DNA from: Candidatus Eiseniibacteriota bacterium
GTDB lineage: Bacteria; Eisenbacteria; RBG-16-71-46; CAIMUX01
Length of the DNA stretch: 64,000 nucleotides
Assembly (NCBI GenBank): GCA_020633975.1
Contig: JACKCR010000009.1
Span: 1 to 64,000, forward strand
Direction of reading: 5' to 3'
Positions 1-9,167 of the stretch are shown piece after piece. How positions within the stretch are numbered: the stretch's first letter is position 1; each line of letters begins with the position of its first letter. Both the position numbers and the translations under genes were made by a program. A model generated the notes under the pieces. The model ran no database searches. It was not told where the DNA came from and saw nothing but the letters and a program-made list of their open reading frames with translations.

Positions 1-1
1 A

Positions 2-292
2 TGGGCGGGAGTCCTCAGTTTCGACGAGAACGCAGGAGAGCCGATTTGGACCTGGCTGCAGGCACGAGGCTGGGAGCAACGAGACGGTAGCGAAGGCCCT
101 TGCTCGTCGCTCAGCGTCTGGGTCTGGGATCGATGGGCCTGCGTGCTCCACGAGTCGTGGGGTCCTTGCTTCGGCCTCGGAGAGTTCACGCCAGAACAGG
201 AAGATTCCGTCTATGCCGCGGAAGGATCGTCGTTCGACTACTCCATTTCATTCTGTTTCGTAGACACGGTGAAGACGGACGTGTCGCGCTAG
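2..292 (+). CDS. C-terminal end of an unidentified protein (5' end outside window)
   Basis: The second frame is open from the window edge to a TAG at 290-292 and encodes 96 residues without an internal start that would suit a complete gene. The peptide is rich in Trp, Asp and Glu and has several Cys, a composition that looks like protein rather than a shadow frame. I do not recognise the family. It lies 57 bases upstream of the NUDIX gene on the same strand, so the two may be cotranscribed. Confidence 0.55.
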   Translation, partial: WAGVLSFDENAGEPIWTWLQARGWEQRDGSEGPCSSLSVWVWDRWACVLHESWGPCFGLGEFTPEQEDSVYAAEGSSFDYSISFCFVDTVKTDVSR

Positions 293-349
293 GAGTGTCG
301 GTGGGATCTGGGAAGTTGCACCGCTTTGGCGGCAAGGGAACCACCACGC

Positions 350-838
350 ATGAGTGACGATCCGACCGAGCAGCGCGACAGTTGGCATCGCGAAAGTTGG
401 GAACGCGAGCGATGGGAACGCGCCCCCAAGCACGTCCTCAGCGCCGCTGCCGTCGTCGTGAACTCCGCGAACGAACTCCTGCTCGTCCGATCGCCACGTC
501 GTGGCTGGGAGATGCCGGGTGGTCAGGTCGAACAAGGCGAGTCGCTCCGAAAGGCCGCCATCCGCGAGACTCTCGAGGAGTCGGGCATCGAGATCGAGGT
601 CATCGCCTTCTGCGGTGTGTTCCAGACAGTGACGCGGAGCGTCTGCAACTTCCTCTTCCTCGGCCGACCCGTGGGCGGATGCCTGCGAACGAGCGACGAG
701 AGCCCCGAAGTCGGGTGGCATCCACTGCCGGATGCACTGGACCTCGTGACCTACCGGACGTTTCGGAGGCGGATCGAGCTGTGTCTGGACGAGTCGTCGT
801 GGCCGTTCCTGGTCGAGTACGAATTGCCGGCGGAGTGA
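350..838 (+). CDS. NUDIX hydrolase
   Basis: The 162-residue protein has a NUDIX box: GGQVEQGES, then RETLEESG, fits the GX5EX7REUXEEXGU signature that binds Mg2+ and hydrolyses nucleoside diphosphates linked to another moiety. The domain fills the protein and no targeting signal is seen, so it should be a cytoplasmic house-cleaning enzyme. The ATG at 350 was chosen because AAGGGA lies about 10 bases upstream; an in-frame TTG at 326 would add eight residues. The substrate cannot be told from sequence. Confidence 0.9.
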   Translation: MSDDPTEQRDSWHRESWERERWERAPKHVLSAAAVVVNSANELLLVRSPRRGWEMPGGQVEQGESLRKAAIRETLEESGIEIEVIAFCGVFQTVTRSVCNFLFLGRPVGGCLRTSDESPEVGWHPLPDALDLVTYRTFRRRIELCLDESSWPFLVEYELPAE

Positions 839-902
839 TCTAAGCGAGTCAGGCTGAGTGCCGCTATGGACGGCTACCAATGGGTCCACGCAATCGGCCG
901 GA

Positions 903-1334
903 CTAGGACGCCTTCCTTGGCCGTGTCGCCCCCGCCTTTGTCCTCTTCACCGCCGAAGGCGATGTCCTTCGCCTCTCCGTGACGACGCGAAACGATGGGT
1001 TCTCACTTCTCGCGGACCGCACGCGGATCTCTACGTCCTGCCCGAGGGCACCAAGGAAGCGAAGGAGTCTGTCCGTCGAGTATCTCTTGAGCTTTCCCCT
1101 CACGAGATCGGACACACCAGGTTGGTCGATACCGAGCAGCTTTGCGGCCGCCGTCTGTGTGATCCCCCGCTCCGAGATGAGCGCCACAATACGTCCGGCC
1201 AGATCCGCTCGCGCGAGAGCCTGTTCACTGTCAGCGATTCCAAGATCCTGGAAGACGTTTCCGGAACTCTCCTGAGCCGGGACGCTATCTGCCGACTTGG
1301 GGGTTGTCTTCCGTCTACCGGTTCCACTCCGCAT
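903..1334 (-). CDS. higA: XRE/HTH antitoxin of a HigBA-type module
   Basis: The 143-residue protein contains one helix-turn-helix of the HTH_37/XRE type (QTAAAKLLGIDQPGVSDL, about residues 60-78), the DNA-binding fold of HigA-like antitoxins. It would neutralise the toxin encoded just upstream and repress the operon. Its start overlaps the end of the toxin gene by 20 bases, the coupled toxin-first order usual for HigBA. The basic, Ser/Thr-rich C-terminal tail of about 35 residues is longer than in typical family members of about 100 residues. Confidence 0.85.
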   Translation of the reverse strand: MRSGTGRRKTTPKSADSVPAQESSGNVFQDLGIADSEQALARADLAGRIVALISERGITQTAAAKLLGIDQPGVSDLVRGKLKRYSTDRLLRFLGALGQDVEIRVRSARSENPSFRVVTERRRTSPSAVKRTKAGATRPRKAS

Positions 1335-1665
1335 AGTGCTCCTCGGCTTGCTTCAGGCGCCTGCTCACGAGTTCGATCTCCTGTTTCGGTGTGGCCGCTC
1401 CACGCTTCGACTTCTTCTGGAATGCGTGGAGGACGTACACAGCATCTGCGAAGCGGACAGTGTAGATGGACCGGAACGTGTTCCCGTCGTGGGACGCCAC
1501 CACTTCCAGCACCGACGCGCCCCCGAACCCCTTGAGTGGTTTGGCGTCCACATGCTTCCTCCCCGTCTGCGCCAGATGTAGGGCAAAACCAATCACTCGT
1601 CTTGCCTCGATCGGAAACTCGCGCAGATCGGCCAAAGACGAGCCCATGAAGAAGAGTCGCTTCAT
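1315..1665 (-). CDS. higB: HigB/Gp49-family toxin (RelE-like mRNA interferase)
   Basis: The 116-residue product matches the phage-derived Gp49/HigB family: an N-terminal MGSSLADLREFP segment, a central FRSIYTVRFADAVYVLHAF core and a basic C-terminal helix. Members are ribosome-dependent mRNA interferases. The Met at 1665 gives the usual family length; an in-frame start at 1701 would add 12 residues that run into the operator. The gene is first in the operon and overlaps the antitoxin gene. The module appears intact. Confidence 0.85.
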   Translation of the reverse strand: MKRLFFMGSSLADLREFPIEARRVIGFALHLAQTGRKHVDAKPLKGFGGASVLEVVASHDGNTFRSIYTVRFADAVYVLHAFQKKSKRGAATPKQEIELVSRRLKQAEEHYAEWNR

Positions 1666-1692
1666 GGCCGCGCCCCCACAATCCAGGTGACT

Positions 1693-1708
1693 ATGGCACA
1701 TTTGCCAT
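1693..1708. promoter_or_regulatory. Inverted-repeat operator of the toxin-antitoxin operon
   Basis: ATGGCA and its exact complement TGCCAT are separated by four bases (CATT), and the site sits 28 bases upstream of the toxin ATG. A short dyad at this place is what autoregulating HTH antitoxins of this class usually bind. The function is inferred from position and symmetry. Confidence 0.6.
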
Positions 1709-1967
1709 TGATGAGCAAGCCGTCTCCCCTACAAGGATTCCTCGGTACCAGAAACCCCGACGAAGCCTCGACATCTGGGTGTGTGGTGGAGTGAGTTCTC
1801 GTTCGCGATTCTCGGCGTTGTCGCCAAACACCAGCGCGTCGACCGTATCGGGCAGCAGTCGCGACCAATGGCCGACCGTCGACGAGCCTCCAACAGAACG
1901 GATCTTCTGCACTTCACGTGCCCGCTCAGAAGTGCGTCCATTCAGTCACCAAGCGGGCCGAGGGCCG

Positions 1968-2549
1968 ATGGCTTCGTACGCATCTTTGCTGGCCGAGGTT
2001 CGCGCCTGCACGATCTGCGCCGCTCACTTGCCGCACGGTCCACGGCCGGTGTTCCAGCTCCATCCGAAGGCGCGGATCCTGATCGCGGGGCAGGCACCTG
2101 GACGAAAGGTCCACGATTCGGGAGTGCCGTTCGACGATCCCAGCGGGAACCGCCTACGTGATTGGTTGGGCGTGACGCGCGAGGAGTTCTACGATCCCGA
2201 GCGGATCGCCATCCTTCCGATGGGCTTCTGCTACCCAGGGACTGGCAGCTCGGGAGACCTTCCGCCTAGATCAGAATGTGCGCCCGCTTGGCGAGGACAG
2301 CTGCTTGCAAAGCTTCGCGCCATAGAACTCACCGTCGTGCTCGGCCAACACGCTCAGGCCTACCACTTCGGTGATGCCGGTTCGTCTCTGACCGATCTTG
2401 TGAAGTCATGGCGGACGTACTGGCCTAGCGCGGTTCCGCTCCCCCACCCCAGTCCGCGGAACAATCTGTGGTTACGCCGAAACCCATGGTTCGAGCGTGA
2501 CCTACTTCCGCCGCTTCGGAAACGCGTTGCCGAGGTTCTGGGACGGTAG
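1968..2549 (+). CDS. Uracil-DNA glycosylase-like protein
   Basis: The 193-residue protein has the UDG-superfamily N-terminal motif GQAPGRKVHDSGVPFDD followed by GNRLRDWLG, and a late HPSPRNN motif like the HPSP loop of the superfamily. C-x-x-C near the N-terminus (CTIC) resembles residues that hold an iron-sulfur cluster in some families, but the full set of four ligands is not evident. The probable role is base-excision repair or a related nucleic-acid activity. The ATG at 1968 excludes a non-homologous 63-residue extension. It stands alone on its strand. Confidence 0.8.
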   Translation: MASYASLLAEVRACTICAAHLPHGPRPVFQLHPKARILIAGQAPGRKVHDSGVPFDDPSGNRLRDWLGVTREEFYDPERIAILPMGFCYPGTGSSGDLPPRSECAPAWRGQLLAKLRAIELTVVLGQHAQAYHFGDAGSSLTDLVKSWRTYWPSAVPLPHPSPRNNLWLRRNPWFERDLLPPLRKRVAEVLGR

Positions 2550-2645
2550 CGGACGGCTCGTGGCGACGCGCTCCAGCGCCCGTATGGAGCGGTTGGGTTC
2601 CTCGCCGCACCATCCCTACGCCATTCGCGCCGAGTCATCCACGCC

Positions 2646-4139
2646 TCACCCGTTCGCAATCCTCCACGCCGTCTCCGCACCACTGAACAGCGCGCCTTCC
2701 ATGTAGCCGACGAACCGGTAGCACGTGTGCTCTCCGGCGAACTGGAGCGGACCCATTCCGGCGCGAAGCAGTGGCCCCATCGTCGTGACCTGGCCGGGTG
2801 CAGGGAAGGAATACGCCGCGCGCACCCACGGGTCGTTCGGCCAGTCCATGAACCGGCTCCGAACCCGCTGTTCCGTGAATCCAGGGAAGACTCCTTCGAG
2901 CGCCTTCGCCATCTCTGCGTCGCGCGTCGCCGTGTCGAGATCGAGGAGGTGTCTAGATGCCCCAGCGCCCGCAAAGGAAGTGAGGACGTAGTGGCCGGCG
3001 CCCCTCTGCGCGTCGGTCGCTTCCCAGGTGAGTCCAGCGATGTCATCCGAGAGTGCGTATTGGGAGAGGCCGTTCTCGTACCAGAAACGGGACCGCACCT
3101 CGGTAAGGTACTTCGTGTTCGTGCCCATCTGCGGCCGGAGCGTTGCCGGTAGGCTCGGCGTGATCGCGATGCGGGACCAGACGCTCGGAGGCACTGCGAG
3201 GACGACGACGTCCGCTTCATAGCTGCCGCGCGAGCTACGCACCGTGCAGTGCGAGCCTTGGGTAGCATGGGAGCCGCCGAAGCCGGAACTCCCGTGGACT
3301 TCGATGCTCTGCACAGGCTCCTCGAGGTGAATCCTCTCCGCACCGATCGCTTCCGCGAGACGAAACGCGAGCTGTTGGTTCCCACCGGCACACCGGTAGA
3401 CCTCACTCTCCGTCCAGTAGGCATCGAGTCCGCCGCCCTTCACTTGGAGGAGATTGCCGAGATAGCTCTGGGCCGCAAGGGGAACGCCGTTGTTGAACGT
3501 GGTCTCCGTGTCGACCGCGTAGCGTCCGAGGTCCGAGATCGAGACGCCTACGAGCCACTCTGCCGTGGACATCTGGTCGAGGTGGGCCGCGTTGGGCATC
3601 GACCAGGGTTCCTCGAGGTCGATGGGCGCGGCGTCGACGGTCATGAGCGAGTAGGCCGCATCCATCTCTTCATAGAGTGCTTCGGTGTCGGCGTCCGAGA
3701 GCAGTTGGCCGCGAAGACGCACGGGAGTCGCGTAATCCTCGTCCTCCGAGACGTCCAGCATCTCGAGACCGAACCGGTCTGCGTACGTCATCCAGGTTGG
3801 ATGGTTAGAGCCGATCAGTTCGGCACCGCCTTCCGCGTTCCGGCCGGGGACGAAGTCGCCAAAGCTGAGGACGCGTCCTCCGACTCGATTGCGAGACTCG
3901 AGGACGGTCACCTCGAACCCTGCCTGCCGGAGCTCGAACGCGCAGGCGAGCCCGGAGAAGCCTCCGCCGATGACGACGACCCGCATCCGCGGTCGCCGTC
4001 CCCAGCCGGGCGCGCCACAGGACGAGAGGAGCATCCCGCTCGAAGCGAGCAGGGACGCACGGAGAAACTCACGACGCGAGACGCGACGTTCTTCGGTCTC
4101 GAAACGGCGGGCGAGACGGGCGAACAGAGATTGGGACAC
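2646..4139 (-). CDS. Tat-exported flavin monoamine oxidase-family protein
   Basis: The 497-residue protein has a Tat signal (SRREFLRAS) directly followed by a lipobox (LLSSCG), so it is probably a folded FAD protein exported and lipid-anchored. The Rossmann motif VIGGGFSGLACAFELRQAG and the ESRNRVGGR motif bind FAD, and GEHTCYRFVGYMEGALFSG near the end is the FAD-binding C-terminal motif of amine oxidases. A GTG at 4139 with AGGAG eight bases upstream is preferred to the longer open frame. The amine substrate is unknown. Confidence 0.88.
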   Translation of the reverse strand: MSQSLFARLARRFETEERRVSRREFLRASLLASSGMLLSSCGAPGWGRRPRMRVVVIGGGFSGLACAFELRQAGFEVTVLESRNRVGGRVLSFGDFVPGRNAEGGAELIGSNHPTWMTYADRFGLEMLDVSEDEDYATPVRLRGQLLSDADTEALYEEMDAAYSLMTVDAAPIDLEEPWSMPNAAHLDQMSTAEWLVGVSISDLGRYAVDTETTFNNGVPLAAQSYLGNLLQVKGGGLDAYWTESEVYRCAGGNQQLAFRLAEAIGAERIHLEEPVQSIEVHGSSGFGGSHATQGSHCTVRSSRGSYEADVVVLAVPPSVWSRIAITPSLPATLRPQMGTNTKYLTEVRSRFWYENGLSQYALSDDIAGLTWEATDAQRGAGHYVLTSFAGAGASRHLLDLDTATRDAEMAKALEGVFPGFTEQRVRSRFMDWPNDPWVRAAYSFPAPGQVTTMGPLLRAGMGPLQFAGEHTCYRFVGYMEGALFSGAETAWRIANG

Positions 4140-4458
4140 GGCGGCATCTCCTGCTGGATCGTGGGGGCCTGGGATCGTGCGGGGTCTGGGTTCTGCTCGA
4201 GTGCGTAGGATCGTACTCGCGTCTGGACCGAGGTGGCAAGAGAGGCACGGAACCGGCACGACCTGCCCCTGGCGACCCCGATCCACAATCCTGCTGTACG
4301 TCGACCCCGAGTTTGATGGAAGCTGCATTCACTACGGAAGGTCGACGGCGAGGGCCGCTACGCGGAAGGCACCCGAGATCGTGGCCCCGGACCTGGATCA
4401 GGCAGTGATTCGGTCAGTTCGGGAAGTGGGCCTCTCGAGTCCGCACACGGGAGTGTTT

Positions 4459-5154
4459 GTGAGAACCATTGGCCTCATCGGCGGCATGAGTTGGGAATCG
4501 ACGATTCCGTACTACCGCCAGATCAACGAGACCGTCAAGGAACGTCTGGGTGGTCTGCATTCGGCGAAGATCGTGCTCTACAGCGTCGACTTTCACGAGA
4601 TCGAGCAACTGCAGCACGGCGGGGACTGGGAAACCGCTGGTGCGATCCTGGCCGAGGCTGCTCGCTCACTCGAAGCAGCAGGTGCGGACTTCGTGGTCTT
4701 GTGCACGAACACGATGCACAAAGTAGCGGCGAGCATCGAAGCCGCCGTCACGATCCCGCTGTATCACATCGCCGATGCGACCGGCTCCGAGATCAAGCGG
4801 GCGGGTCATTCCATCGTTGGTCTGCTCGGCACGCGATTCACCATGGAACAGACCTTCTACCGGGGGCGATTGAGTGAGCGCCACGGTCTTCGAGTCATCG
4901 TTCCCGACTCCGAGGATCGCGACATCGTCCATCGCGTCATCTTTGACGAGCTCTGCCTGGGAGTCATCCAGCCGGAGTCTCGCAGCGAGTTCAGACGAAT
5001 CATGGGCAAGCTCGCATCCGAAGGGGCACAGGCCGTCATCCTCGGGTGCACGGAGATCTCGCTCCTGGTGAGTCAGGAGGACTCGGTGGTTCCGCTGTTC
5101 GATACGACAGCCATTCATGCTCGTGCGGCCGCCGAGGAAGCTCTGCGTCCGTGA
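4459..5154 (+). CDS. Aspartate/glutamate racemase family protein
   Basis: The 231-residue protein begins with TIGLIGGMSWEST, the hallmark of cofactor-independent Asp/Glu racemases, and keeps both catalytic cysteines in VLCTNTMHK and ILGCTEISLL. These enzymes interconvert L- and D-amino acids by a two-thiol mechanism. GTG at 4459, with GGGAG five bases upstream, gives the normal family length; GTG at 4453 is an alternative. The gene is divergent from the amine oxidase across 319 bases, which hold no other recognisable gene. Confidence 0.9.
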   Translation: MRTIGLIGGMSWESTIPYYRQINETVKERLGGLHSAKIVLYSVDFHEIEQLQHGGDWETAGAILAEAARSLEAAGADFVVLCTNTMHKVAASIEAAVTIPLYHIADATGSEIKRAGHSIVGLLGTRFTMEQTFYRGRLSERHGLRVIVPDSEDRDIVHRVIFDELCLGVIQPESRSEFRRIMGKLASEGAQAVILGCTEISLLVSQEDSVVPLFDTTAIHARAAAEEALRP

Positions 5155-5355
5155 CGACCAACCCGTCTGTGCAGTGGCGGGGCGCTGGAGTGACGTTCGA
5201 GTTCTTTCCCGTGGTGCCCAGTGCCCGAACCCGGGAGATCGTCGCCCCGCATCTGGATGATTCCGCTGGTTGACCGGTTTTGCTGTCCCCACGCTGTCCT
5301 GCTCAGTCGTCGACCTTGGTCCAGTTGTATCACCCATCCCGGTCCTATCGACCGG

Positions 5356-5384
5356 TTGGAAATGGTCCAAATGCATGGTACGAT
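5356..5384 (+). promoter_or_regulatory. Possible sigma70 promoter of the first DUF4143 ATPase
   Basis: TTGGAA and TACGAT are separated by 17 bases, each matching four of six consensus bases, 47 bases upstream of the ATPase ATG. The -35 overlaps a small dyad (TTGGA and TCCAA with a five-base spacer) that could be an operator. Confidence 0.3.
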
Positions 5385-5430
5385 GCGCAAACAGAACCTG
5401 GGCAACAACCGCAGACGACCGGCAACTGTC

Positions 5431-6714
5431 ATGAAATCAGGTACTTACGTCCGTCGAATCGTCGACTCGGAGCTCGACGAGTTGGTCCCTTCCGTCGGAG
5501 CAATCTCCATCGAGGGGCCGAAGGCCGTCGGCAAGACGGAGACAGCGCTGCAGAGGGCCAAGACGGTCCGGCGCCTCGACGATCCGGGAGAGCGAGCGAT
5601 CCTGGAGGCGGCCCCACAACGGCTGGTCGAGGGCTCCCCTCCGATCCTCGTGGACGAGTGGCAACGGCTCCCCCAGTCCTGGGATCTGGTCCGCCGTGAG
5701 GTCGACCGTGATGGGACTCCCGGACGGTTCCTCCTTACGGGCTCTGCCGCGCCGGCAGAGTACCCCGCGCATTCCGGAGCGGGTCGGATCGTCACGGTCC
5801 GGATCCGCCCGATGACACTGATGGAGCGTGGAGTCGAAACTCCGACCGTCAACCTACGAACCCTGCTCGAAGGGAACAGGCCCGAGATCGAGGGAAGGAC
5901 ATCGATCGGGCTGGAAGACTACACGGAGGAGATCCTCGCGTCCGGGTTCCCTGGTCTCAGAGGCGTGACCGGACGTGCACTGAGAGCGCAACTCGACGGC
6001 TACCTCGAACGGATCGTGCAGCGAGACTTCGAAGACGCGGGGTACGTCGTTCGGAAGCCACAGACTCTGACACGGTGGCTCGCGGCCTATGCGGCTGCGA
6101 CCTCGACCGTAGCCACCTGGGAGACCTTGCGTCGCGCCGCAACCGCGGGTGAGGACGAGAAGCCGAGTCGGACGGTGACGCGCCCGTACCGTGACGTACT
6201 CGAACGTCTATGGATCCTCGACCCGGTTCCTGGGTGGGCCCCCACGCGAAGTCCGCTCTCTCGACTGGCACTCGCTCCGAAGCACCAGCTCGCCGACCCT
6301 GCACTCGCCTCGCGTCTCCTCGGAGCCACCGCAGACTCGCTGCTCGAGGGAAGAGCTTCGGACCCGCACATCGGTCCCAAAGACGGAACGTTGCTCGGGC
6401 AACTCTTCGAGTCCCTCGTCACGCTCTCCGTCCGTGTGTTCGCACAAGCCACGGAAGCGCGCGTGTTCCACTTGCGGACGAAAGAAGGACGTCAGGAGAT
6501 CGACCTCATCATCGAACGGGCGGACCATCGTGTGCTCGCGGTGGAAGTCAAACTCTCAGCGATGGTCACGGACGACGACGTCCGGCACCTGAAGTGGCTC
6601 GAGGGCGAACTCGGTGACGCGTTGATCGACATGGCCGTGATCCACACAGGGCCGGAAGCGTATCGCCGAAAGGATGGGGTGGCGGTGATTCCTGCGGCGC
6701 TGTTGGGAGCGTAG
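5431..6714 (+). CDS. AAA ATPase with DUF4143 domain (first of three solitary ATPases)
   Basis: The 427-residue protein has a Walker A motif (EGPKAVGKTET) near residue 30, a Walker B region (PPILVDEWQRLP), and a C-terminal DUF4143 domain with a nuclease-like core (EIDLIIERADHRVLAVEVKLS). AAA_14/DUF4143 proteins are common in bacteria and archaea, usually as single genes, and their role is unclear; a nucleic-acid or mobile-element function has been suggested from the E-x-K core. The ATG at 5431 starts the conserved region; an in-frame ATG at 5383 is possible. No partner gene is evident. Confidence 0.85.
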   Translation: MKSGTYVRRIVDSELDELVPSVGAISIEGPKAVGKTETALQRAKTVRRLDDPGERAILEAAPQRLVEGSPPILVDEWQRLPQSWDLVRREVDRDGTPGRFLLTGSAAPAEYPAHSGAGRIVTVRIRPMTLMERGVETPTVNLRTLLEGNRPEIEGRTSIGLEDYTEEILASGFPGLRGVTGRALRAQLDGYLERIVQRDFEDAGYVVRKPQTLTRWLAAYAAATSTVATWETLRRAATAGEDEKPSRTVTRPYRDVLERLWILDPVPGWAPTRSPLSRLALAPKHQLADPALASRLLGATADSLLEGRASDPHIGPKDGTLLGQLFESLVTLSVRVFAQATEARVFHLRTKEGRQEIDLIIERADHRVLAVEVKLSAMVTDDDVRHLKWLEGELGDALIDMAVIHTGPEAYRRKDGVAVIPAALLGA

Positions 6715-6785
6715 TCAGTTCAGTGAGGGTCACCACGAGAGAAGTCCGGCCATGTCGATTCGTGTATCGCAAGAGGAGTCCGGTC

Positions 6786-7946
6786 ATGTCACCTCGTGTA
6801 CCGCACGGGACCATACATCGCCAACTCGGCTGGGTAGTTCTCTCCCTGGTCGTCGCGTTGTCCGCCTGCGCCGCCGGCCAGGACGACAGCCCGCCGATCG
6901 AGTCCGCCTCGAAAGTGGGCGACACTGATCAGAGGGCAACCGTTGCCAAAGGCGAGATCGTCGCAGAGCTCGACAACGCGATCTGGCACGTCTTCCGAGC
7001 CAAGAGCGGCGACTATTGGTTCGGAAGCCATGATCGAGGCGTGTACCGCTACGACGGGGAAACGCTTGTCAACTTCACGACGGAAGACGGACTCTGCGAC
7101 AACAGCCTTGGACTCGGCAGGATTCAGGAAGACGAGTCGGGAAACATCTACTTCAATACCGCGAAGGGCATCAGCAGGTTCGACGGAACGTCCTTCACCA
7201 CACTATCCCCAAACGGAAGCGACTCCGCCACGAACGGCTCCACCACGGGCGATTGGAAGCTGCAACCGGATGACTTGTGGTTCCAGGGCGCACAGGATGC
7301 GGGCGCGCTCTATCGGTACGATGGCGAAGTGTTGCACCGTCTGGAGTTCCCCAAGACCGAAGAGGGCGACGAGCACTACCGGCAGACGCCACGCGACAGA
7401 TTCCCCAATGCGAACTACAGCCCGTATGACGTCTACAGCATCTTCAAAGACCGCGAGGGGAATGTCTGGTTCGGCACCGCCATCCTTGGCGCCTGCCGCT
7501 TCGACGGGGAGACCTTTGCCTGGCTATCTGAGAACAAACTGCGCAACGGTTCGTTTGGGACTCGTTCGATCATCGAGGATCGAGAAGGGCGGTTCTGGTT
7601 CTGCAACTCGCTGCATCGATATGAAGTCGAACTGAGTGACACGGCCGGACCCAAGTTCCTGAAAGTGGATGGACTCCGCGACCCAAACGATCCGAGCAAG
7701 GAACTCTTCGGCGGCATCATGTCGAGCATCGTCGATAGGACCGGTGCACTGTGGATGGCCACCTATGGGGACGGAGTTTGGCGATACGACGGGGAGAGCA
7801 TCACCCACTACCCTGTTAGAGATGGCGACAAGGCCATCACTCTCTTCTCCATCTATGAAGACAACCAAGGTGTGCTCTGGCTCGGTACTCAGGAGGACGG
7901 AGTGTTCAGGCTCGACGGGACGACATTCGAGCCGTTCAGGCCGTGA
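6786..7946 (+). CDS. Lipoprotein with two-component-regulator-type propeller repeats
   Basis: The 386-residue protein has a signal peptide ending in lipobox LSAC, so it should be lipid-anchored on the periplasmic side. It then carries at least five propeller blades of the type I(F/W)xDxxGxxWFGTxxxGxxRxDGxxF, the repeat of the sensor half of hybrid two-component systems. No transmembrane or kinase part follows, so it is a free-standing propeller. AGAGGAG precedes the ATG at 6786. It lies between two ATPase genes with no clear functional link. Confidence 0.8.
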   Translation: MSPRVPHGTIHRQLGWVVLSLVVALSACAAGQDDSPPIESASKVGDTDQRATVAKGEIVAELDNAIWHVFRAKSGDYWFGSHDRGVYRYDGETLVNFTTEDGLCDNSLGLGRIQEDESGNIYFNTAKGISRFDGTSFTTLSPNGSDSATNGSTTGDWKLQPDDLWFQGAQDAGALYRYDGEVLHRLEFPKTEEGDEHYRQTPRDRFPNANYSPYDVYSIFKDREGNVWFGTAILGACRFDGETFAWLSENKLRNGSFGTRSIIEDREGRFWFCNSLHRYEVELSDTAGPKFLKVDGLRDPNDPSKELFGGIMSSIVDRTGALWMATYGDGVWRYDGESITHYPVRDGDKAITLFSIYEDNQGVLWLGTQEDGVFRLDGTTFEPFRP

Positions 7947-7965
7947 CGAGAGACCTGCGCGGGCG

Positions 7966-9132
7966 TCACAGCCCGCTGGTCCATTCCCCTTGCCACAGCT
8001 TCTCCAGAAACTGCCGTACGGGAACGACTCGAATCCCCTCGTGCACCCGCTCCTCCGTTTCCAGGCAGACGACAAGCGCGTGCTTCGGGCGATACTCCGA
8101 GACGAACGACGTGGTCCCGCGGAGATCACGGGTCGAGAGTCGATCGGTTCCTTTCACTTCGACCGCAACGTCTCCCTCGCCGAGCACGAAGTCCACTTCC
8201 TGCCCCGACTTCGTCCTCCAGTAGCGGACTGGATACTCCTGCTCGCTGTACGAGCTGTGCGCTACGAGCTCCATGAAGACGAGATGCTCGAGTGCGCGAC
8301 CGAACTGCTCGCCCCGCGGCTCCTCGATCTTCCGCTTGGTGAGTGCTCCCGCGACTCCGACGTCGAAGAGGTAGAACTTGGGAGTCCGAGACAGAGCGCG
8401 ACGATCCGTCCTCCGCTTGTATGGTTCGACGAACCGGCCCAGAAGCGTGTCGACCAGGATCTGGAAGTACTCCTTCACCGTCTTCGAGTCGACTCCCGCA
8501 TCGCGCGCGATGTTCGAGTAGTTCGTCAGCTCCCCATGGGAGTACGCAAGAGCGTCGAAGAAGCGGGAGAACGCGGGAACGCTGCGCACGAGTCCTTCTG
8601 CGAACACCTCCTCGCGCAGGTAGTCGCGAACATAGGCGAGGAGCGACTTCCTGTAGCCGGCGGTGAGGTAGTGAGCAGGGAGAAGGCCCCGATTGAGCAT
8701 CCGGAGGAGATCCCAGTCTGGGAGTTCCTCACTGACCAACGGAAAGAGCTCCGCGCGCCACGCCCGTCCGCCGAGGAGATTGACGTTCCCTCTCCGGAGG
8801 CTTCGAGCGCTCGAACCGCTGAGGATAAAACTGAGTCCACGGTTCTCGATCAGCCAGTGCACCTCGTCCAGGAGCCCCGGCACTTTCTGGACCTCGTCGA
8901 CGACGATCGGCAACCGAAGCCGATCCTCGCTCGCGGCGAGGACCCGCTGTCGAAAGAGAGCCGGGTCCCGCAGCAGGTCGAAGGCCAGGTCGGTCCGCAG
9001 CAGATCGAACGAGAGGCTGTCCGGGAACCGTTCCCGCAGCAACGTCGACTTCCCGGTCTGACGCGGTCCCCAGAAGAATGTGGACCGATTCGGCGGCAAG
9101 TTCAGCTCGATGACTCGTTTCAGGTGCGACAT
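7966..9132 (-). CDS. AAA ATPase with DUF4143 domain (second solitary ATPase)
   Basis: The 388-residue protein has Walker A FWGPRQTGKSTLL near residue 20, Walker B PIVVDEVQKVP and sensor SGSSARSLRRG, then the DUF4143 domain with the nuclease-like strand pattern EVDFVLGEGDVAVEVKGT. Architecture and length are typical of this family. AGGAGG lies eight bases before the ATG at 9132. A 27-base imperfect palindrome begins 36 bases upstream of the start and probably controls it. The function is unknown; it is only a distant relative of the ATPase at 5431. Confidence 0.88.
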   Translation of the reverse strand: MSHLKRVIELNLPPNRSTFFWGPRQTGKSTLLRERFPDSLSFDLLRTDLAFDLLRDPALFRQRVLAASEDRLRLPIVVDEVQKVPGLLDEVHWLIENRGLSFILSGSSARSLRRGNVNLLGGRAWRAELFPLVSEELPDWDLLRMLNRGLLPAHYLTAGYRKSLLAYVRDYLREEVFAEGLVRSVPAFSRFFDALAYSHGELTNYSNIARDAGVDSKTVKEYFQILVDTLLGRFVEPYKRRTDRRALSRTPKFYLFDVGVAGALTKRKIEEPRGEQFGRALEHLVFMELVAHSSYSEQEYPVRYWRTKSGQEVDFVLGEGDVAVEVKGTDRLSTRDLRGTTSFVSEYRPKHALVVCLETEERVHEGIRVVPVRQFLEKLWQGEWTSGL

Positions 9133-9167
9133 CCGCGTGCCCTCCTGTTTGACCATATCGGAGGACA

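Noticed and set aside
100-357. 85-residue frame overlapping the first partial gene
   Set aside because: It is Arg-rich and lies out of frame over the better-supported frame ending at 292.
3249-4208. 319-residue plus-strand frame across the amine oxidase
   Set aside because: It is the antisense shadow of the amine oxidase gene, which has complete FAD motifs, a Tat signal and a ribosome binding site.
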